Source of the DNA: Clostridia bacterium
GTDB lineage: Bacteria > Bacillota_A > Clostridia > Oscillospirales > CAG-272
Length of the DNA stretch: 9,134 bases
Direction of reading: 5' to 3'
Assembly (NCBI GenBank): GCA_017501175.1
Contig: JAFVXK010000034.1
Span: forward strand, 1 to 9,134
The notes beneath the pieces are model-generated. The model worked only from the letters and a program-made list of their open reading frames with translations, was not told the DNA's origin and made no database searches. Of this stretch, positions 6,766 through 9,134 are shown one piece after another. Numbering within the stretch: position 1 is the first letter of the stretch; each line of letters begins with the position of its first letter. The position numbers and the translations under genes are program-made.

Positions 6766-7345
6766 AACTCTGAGGTCTGCCCTGATAAGCCTCATATTCA
6801 ATATCGCATATAGCGTCTACTACGCCGCCCTTGGAGCGATAACAAGCTCGTGGTGGCTGCTAGTCCTCGGATTCTATTACTATGTTTTAAGCACGGTGCG
6901 CTTTATCGTTATCAGAACCAAGAAAAACGAGCCTCTTCTCGCTAAATTCACAGGTGTAATGCTGATTATTATGTCGCTCTCGCTCGTCGGTGTGGTCGTG
7001 CTATCGCTTGTACGCGACAGAGGGCATAAATTCCACATAATAGTAATGATAACCATAGCGGCGTACTCTTTTGCGAAAATCGCTTTGGCTATCGTTAAAC
7101 TCATCAAATCACGGCACAGCAACTCACGAAAAACGATAGCTCTCAGGAACATCTCGCTTGCAAGTGCTTTCGTTTCAATTTTCTCATTACAACGCTCTAT
7201 GCTCGTGTCCTTCGAGGGAATGAGTGAGGCCGAGATACTGCTTATGAACGCTCTCACAGGCACGGGTGTCTGCATTATCGTGTTTCTGCTCGGACTTAAT
7301 CTCGTGGTAAAGAGAACGCTGATTTTCAAGGAATTAAACAGATAA
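6758..7345 (+). CDS. Multi-pass integral membrane protein of unknown function
   Basis: The 195-residue protein is dominated by hydrophobic segments, about six in number: roughly 8-28, 31-51, 63-84, 92-115, 132-150 and 160-183. Short charged loops (RTKKNEPLLAK, RDRGHKF, KSRHSNSRKT) separate them, and the C-terminus is basic (VKRTLIFKELNR). There is no transporter motif that I can name and no catalytic signature. The ATG lies inside the end of the TetR gene (overlap 6758-6765, ATGAATAG), with AGAGG at 6748-6752 as ribosome binding site, so translation is coupled to the regulator. By context it is a membrane output of the TetR-controlled operon, possibly acting with the two-helix protein at 5795. 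That role is inference only. Confidence 0.85.
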   Translation: MNRTLRSALISLIFNIAYSVYYAALGAITSSWWLLVLGFYYYVLSTVRFIVIRTKKNEPLLAKFTGVMLIIMSLSLVGVVVLSLVRDRGHKFHIIVMITIAAYSFAKIALAIVKLIKSRHSNSRKTIALRNISLASAFVSIFSLQRSMLVSFEGMSEAEILLMNALTGTGVCIIVFLLGLNLVVKRTLIFKELNR

Positions 7346-7380
7346 TTCCAAGGAAAAGGCAAAACATTTCAAATATAGAC

Positions 7381-7413
7381 AAACCCCGGCAGACCTGAGC
7401 TCTGTCGGGGTTT
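7381..7413. terminator. Bidirectional intrinsic terminator between convergent genes
   Basis: AAACCCCGGCAGA (7381-7393) pairs with TCTGTCGGGGTTT (7401-7413) over 13 bp with one G-T pair; the loop is CCTGAGC. It lies between the plus-strand gene ending at 7345 and the minus-strand gene ending at 7445, and both arms end in A/T runs. It can therefore stop transcription from either side. The T tract beyond the stem is short on the plus strand. Confidence 0.88.
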
Positions 7414-7444
7414 AATCACGCTTACGGTAAGCTGTATTTGGTTT

Positions 7445-8422
7445 TTATCCGTCCTGCTTTGTGGGCTTCTGTGTTCGGCGTCTGGTTCTTCTGCGGCGGC
7501 TTGTTTTTCTTCTTATCTCACCACGCTCAAGCGCCTTCTTGTATTCGGATATTTTTTCTGCGTCAGCACGTGTCATAGTTACGCGTGCGCGCCATGTTTC
7601 GTTGAAGTTTCTGTGAAGCTTGAGCGTTTCAAAGAAATCTCCGTCGCGCTTGCAAGCAAAATATAGGGTATATTTCTGACCCTTGGAGTGAAGAGCTCTT
7701 CCCTTTTGTTCAAGCGCTCTCTTGCAAATCGGGCAGGTAGGAGCTGTAACTATCTCGTCCTCAAGAAGCTCGCTGATGGTAACGTAGCCGTCATCACCCG
7801 CGTCGGCATCTCCTATAACCGCCTCGACAAGATTTTCGCCGCGCTGGGTGTCGTACTCCTTGACGCCGCGCAAAACGTCAAGCCTCTGCGCTACTTGTGC
7901 CGTAAAATATGCGTCGTTTAGCGCGTCGTGCGCCGGAAGATTCTGCGGAAGCTCAAAGTAATCCATCGCGTATTCAAGAGAGCGCTGCTTCGAGCCGCCG
8001 TCGGTCTGCTTGTTGAATATTATCTGAAGGTCGTAAACCCTGTCAAGCCACTCCGACTTGATTCCGTGAGCGTTCAAATTCTCCTTGAACATCGGAATGT
8101 CGTCGGGCCCCCAGGTCAGAAATGCGAAATCGCGTCCGCACCATTTTCTGAAGCGCTCCGACGCCTCGGGAAGCGGTGTGCCCACGTCCATCTGCTCTTG
8201 AGTGATTCCGGTAAGCTCCGAAACGTGACGGTGAAGCTTTTTGTAATATTTAGGCTTGACTATTATCTGGTATGAGCCGCAGACGTTCATTCTCTCATCG
8301 AGCTTGACCGCCCCTATCTGTATGACCTCTCCGCGTAAGCGACAGGAAAGCTGTTTTTGCACGGCAAGCGCCTTCTGTGCATACGCCTGATTCCACTCGA
8401 GGTCGAGCGTTATGTAATGCAT
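7445..8422 (-). CDS. DEDDh-family 3'-5' exonuclease with Arg-rich tail
   Basis: This is a predicted DnaQ-like 3'-5' exonuclease acting on DNA or RNA. The N-terminal exonuclease domain (residues 1-182) shows ExoI YITLDLEWN (D7, E9), ExoII TWGPDDIPMF (D107 or D108) and ExoIII PAHDALNDAYFTA, with the H165-x4-D170 spacing that defines the DEDDh class. Beyond residue 200 is an acidic linker, then CPIC (C230, C233) and FACKRDGDFF (C257). This resembles a small zinc-ribbon missing its fourth cysteine. The C-terminus is RRKTSRRRRTRRRTQKPTK, a disordered basic tail likely to touch nucleic acid. At 325 residues it is longer than bare exonuclease domains. AAAGGA (8432-8437, minus strand) precedes the ATG. 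It is a single-gene transcript with its own promoter; the substrate is unknown. Confidence 0.9.
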   Translation of the reverse strand: MHYITLDLEWNQAYAQKALAVQKQLSCRLRGEVIQIGAVKLDERMNVCGSYQIIVKPKYYKKLHRHVSELTGITQEQMDVGTPLPEASERFRKWCGRDFAFLTWGPDDIPMFKENLNAHGIKSEWLDRVYDLQIIFNKQTDGGSKQRSLEYAMDYFELPQNLPAHDALNDAYFTAQVAQRLDVLRGVKEYDTQRGENLVEAVIGDADAGDDGYVTISELLEDEIVTAPTCPICKRALEQKGRALHSKGQKYTLYFACKRDGDFFETLKLHRNFNETWRARVTMTRADAEKISEYKKALERGEIRRKTSRRRRTRRRTQKPTKQDG

Positions 8423-8469
8423 TCTATCGTCCTTTTGACATTAATAATTGTCGTTTTCACTATTTAAAT

Positions 8470-8498
8470 ATTATACCACCGCGCGCCATAAAAGTCAA
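8470..8498 (-). promoter_or_regulatory. Promoter of the exonuclease gene
   Basis: Read on the minus strand, TTGACT (8498-8493) and TATAAT (8475-8470) are separated by 17 bases, with an extended -10 TGG. Transcription would begin near 8463, leaving a leader of about 40 bases before the ATG at 8422. Confidence 0.88.
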
Positions 8499-8741
8499 TA
8501 GAATAGGAAGAAATGATTTGGTAATAAAAAGAAAATGACCGGCGAAAGAAGCAAAAACTAACGCGCGAAGCGCAAAAGCGCCCTTGCAACGAAAGCGCCA
8601 TAACGCAAAAGCGCAAAATGAACTGTATCGCTTAAAGAACAAACCTTGTCCGTAGCAAAAATCACACCCCAAGAAAAAAAGCAGGTCGGAAGCATAGCAA
8701 AAGCTGTTTACAATCAAATTTTATTTTTTTGTAAAAACCAC
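8499..8741. other. Non-coding stretch between divergent promoters
   Basis: No credible gene is seen. One 85-codon minus-strand frame crosses it but has no ribosome binding site, overlaps the exonuclease promoter and has an unnatural Phe-rich composition. The middle (about 8540-8616) is rich in AAAAGCGC-type words. The part next to the tRNA promoter (8712-8740) is A/T-rich, with a seven-T run, and could act as an UP element for that promoter. Confidence 0.6.
8571..8614. repeat. Pair of 11-bp direct repeats CGCAAAAGCGC
   Basis: CGCAAAAGCGC occurs at 8571-8581 and again at 8604-8614, with a degenerate related word CGAAAGCGCC (8590-8599) between. Start-to-start spacing is 33 bases, roughly three helical turns. 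The function is unknown; it may be a protein-binding site or simple compositional drift. Confidence 0.4.
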
Positions 8742-8770
8742 TTGACTTTTTCCATTATTGGTGATATAAT
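8742..8770 (+). promoter_or_regulatory. Strong promoter upstream of the tRNA gene
   Basis: TTGACT (8742-8747) and TATAAT (8765-8770) are separated by 17 bases, with an extended -10 TGA and an A/T-rich stretch upstream. This resembles a stable-RNA promoter. Transcription would start near 8777 and run through a leader of about 165 bases into the tRNA at 8942. Confidence 0.9.
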
Positions 8771-8776
8771 ATAAAA

Positions 8777-8941
8777 GCTTTACGGGCGTCAGCCATCAAA
8801 GCGCCCCCGTCGCTTTGTCGTAAGACCTCGAAAGCACAAGCAAAATGTCAACAAAAGTCCCGTCAAGCACGGGCGAAGCCGCGAGCGATACGTTCCGCAC
8901 GGTCCGGCCTCGCAAAGCAAAATGCTTAATAATTATGGTAT
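8777..8941 (+). ncRNA. Hairpin-rich tRNA leader or possible small RNA
   Basis: This transcribed stretch contains several perfect short stems: CAAAGCG/CGCTTTG with loop CCCCCGT (8797-8817), CCCGT/ACGGG (8859-8863 with 8869-8873), GCGAG/CTCGC (8881-8885 with 8909-8913, enclosing CCG/CGG), and AAGCA/TGCTT (8915-8919 with 8923-8927). No tRNA, 6S, SRP or T-box signature is recognisable. It may be only a precursor leader removed by RNase P, or a separate small RNA; no terminator separates it from the tRNA. A remnant of a lost gene is also possible. Confidence 0.35.
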
Positions 8942-9017
8942 CTGGGTGTGGCGCAGTTGGTAGCGCGCTACCTTGGGGTGGTAGAGGCCGCAAGTTCAAG
9001 TCTTGTCACTCAGACCA
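8942..9017 (+). tRNA. tRNA-Pro, anticodon GGG
   Basis: The 76-base cloverleaf is complete. The acceptor stem is CTGGGTG/CACTCAG (8942-8948, 9007-9013, one G-T). The D arm is GCGC/GCGC (8951-8954, 8963-8966) with an eight-base loop. The anticodon stem is CTACC/GGTAG (8968-8972, 8980-8984) with loop TTGGGGT. The T arm is GCAAG/CTTGT with loop TTCAAGT (8990-9006). The anticodon GGG (8975-8977) reads CCC and CCU proline codons. G72 and A73 and the anticodon G35-G36 agree with known bacterial tRNA-Pro identity elements, and G37 follows as usual. The CCA end is encoded (9015-9017). It has its own promoter at 8742 and appears to be a single-tRNA unit within the window. Confidence 0.96.
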
Positions 9018-9038
9018 AAACAGAAAGGTCATCTGTTT
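9018..9038 (+). other. Hairpin directly after the tRNA
   Basis: AAACAGA (9018-9024) pairs perfectly with TCTGTTT (9032-9038), loop AAGGTCA, starting at the base after the encoded CCA. An alternative, mutually exclusive stem is GGTCAT/ATGACC (9027-9032 with 9043-9048). It may guide 3' processing or act as a weak terminator; the T run after it is short. Confidence 0.45.
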
Positions 9039-9051
9039 CAAAATGACCAAG

Positions 9052-9130
9052 ATATGGGCTTATAGCTGTCATAAAACACTATATTTAGTGTTTATTGATG
9101 ACTGTAAGCTCATTTTCTTTTTTCCCATAT
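9052..9130 (+). terminator. Long nested stem-loop, probable tRNA transcript terminator
   Basis: Several coaxial helices nest in order: GGGCTTA/TAAGCTC (9056-9062 with 9105-9111, one G-T), GTCAT/ATGAC (9068-9072 with 9098-9102) and AAACACTA/TAGTGTTT (9074-9081 with 9086-9093, loop TATT). A T-rich tail follows (9113-9123, ATTTTCTTTTTT). A further perfect pair ATATGGG/CCCATAT (9052-9058 with 9124-9130) could enclose the whole. A terminator is the simplest reading; the symmetry also resembles the end of a small inverted-repeat element, and the window stops too soon to tell. Confidence 0.55.
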
Positions 9131-9134
9131 TCCC

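Noticed and set aside
8460..8717. 85-codon minus-strand reading frame
   Set aside because: It has no ribosome binding site, overlaps the clear exonuclease promoter at 8470-8498, and gives a Phe/Cys-rich product unlike any neighbour.
8796..8999. 67-codon minus-strand reading frame over the tRNA leader
   Set aside because: It runs antisense into the tRNA-Pro gene, lacks a ribosome binding site and has no recognisable domain.
8942..9134. tRNA-Pro as an integration site of a mobile element
   Set aside because: No integrase gene, no duplicated tRNA 3' segment and no composition change is visible in the 117 bases beyond the tRNA; the window ends too early to claim an attachment site.

Overview
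The window looks like chromosomal DNA of a Gram-positive bacterium of the Bacillota, most likely class Clostridia. This rests on an F-type ATP synthase operon tail, a TPP riboswitch with an intrinsic terminator controlling the ECF thiamine transporter ThiT, strong AGGAGG-type ribosome binding sites, textbook sigma-A promoters (several with extended -10 TGn) and a Met_gamma_lyase-family ('aluminium resistance') protein typical of Firmicutes. The genus cannot be fixed from the sequence. No phage, transposase, CRISPR or other clear mobile-element gene is visible.

Layout. 1-1004: end of the ATP synthase operon (atpD 3' part, atpC). 1005-1256: intergenic stretch with a 24-codon hydrophobic micro-ORF that has its own Shine-Dalgarno, a weak terminator-like hairpin and a good promoter. 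1257-4611: a tightly packed plus-strand operon of a YjjG-like HAD nucleotidase, a PLP-dependent Met_gamma_lyase-family enzyme, thiamine pyrophosphokinase and an arylamine N-acetyltransferase. 4612-5661: a perfect-consensus promoter, TPP riboswitch, terminator and thiT. 5662-7345: an intergenic region with a 12-bp perfect inverted repeat around a promoter, then three close-set or overlapping genes: a small two-helix membrane protein, a TetR-family regulator and a multi-helix membrane protein. 7381-7413: a bidirectional terminator between convergent transcripts. 7445-8422, minus strand: a DEDDh exonuclease with an Arg-rich tail and a consensus promoter. 8423-8941: about 520 bases without a credible protein gene, holding divergent promoters and a hairpin-rich leader. 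8942-9017: tRNA-Pro(GGG), followed by hairpins and a long terminator-like structure at the window edge.

How it fits together. ThiT imports thiamine, thiamine pyrophosphokinase converts it to TPP, and TPP shuts off thiT through the riboswitch. The kinase sits in the neighbouring operon, and I see no riboswitch in front of that operon in this window. No thiamine biosynthesis genes are present here, so the locus reads as salvage. The TetR/two-membrane-protein operon looks like a self-contained regulated membrane module of unknown function and is the least explained coding part. The other unexplained parts are the micro-ORF after atpC, the anti-Shine-Dalgarno inverted repeat, the C-terminal membrane extension of ThiT and the structured non-coding DNA around the tRNA.
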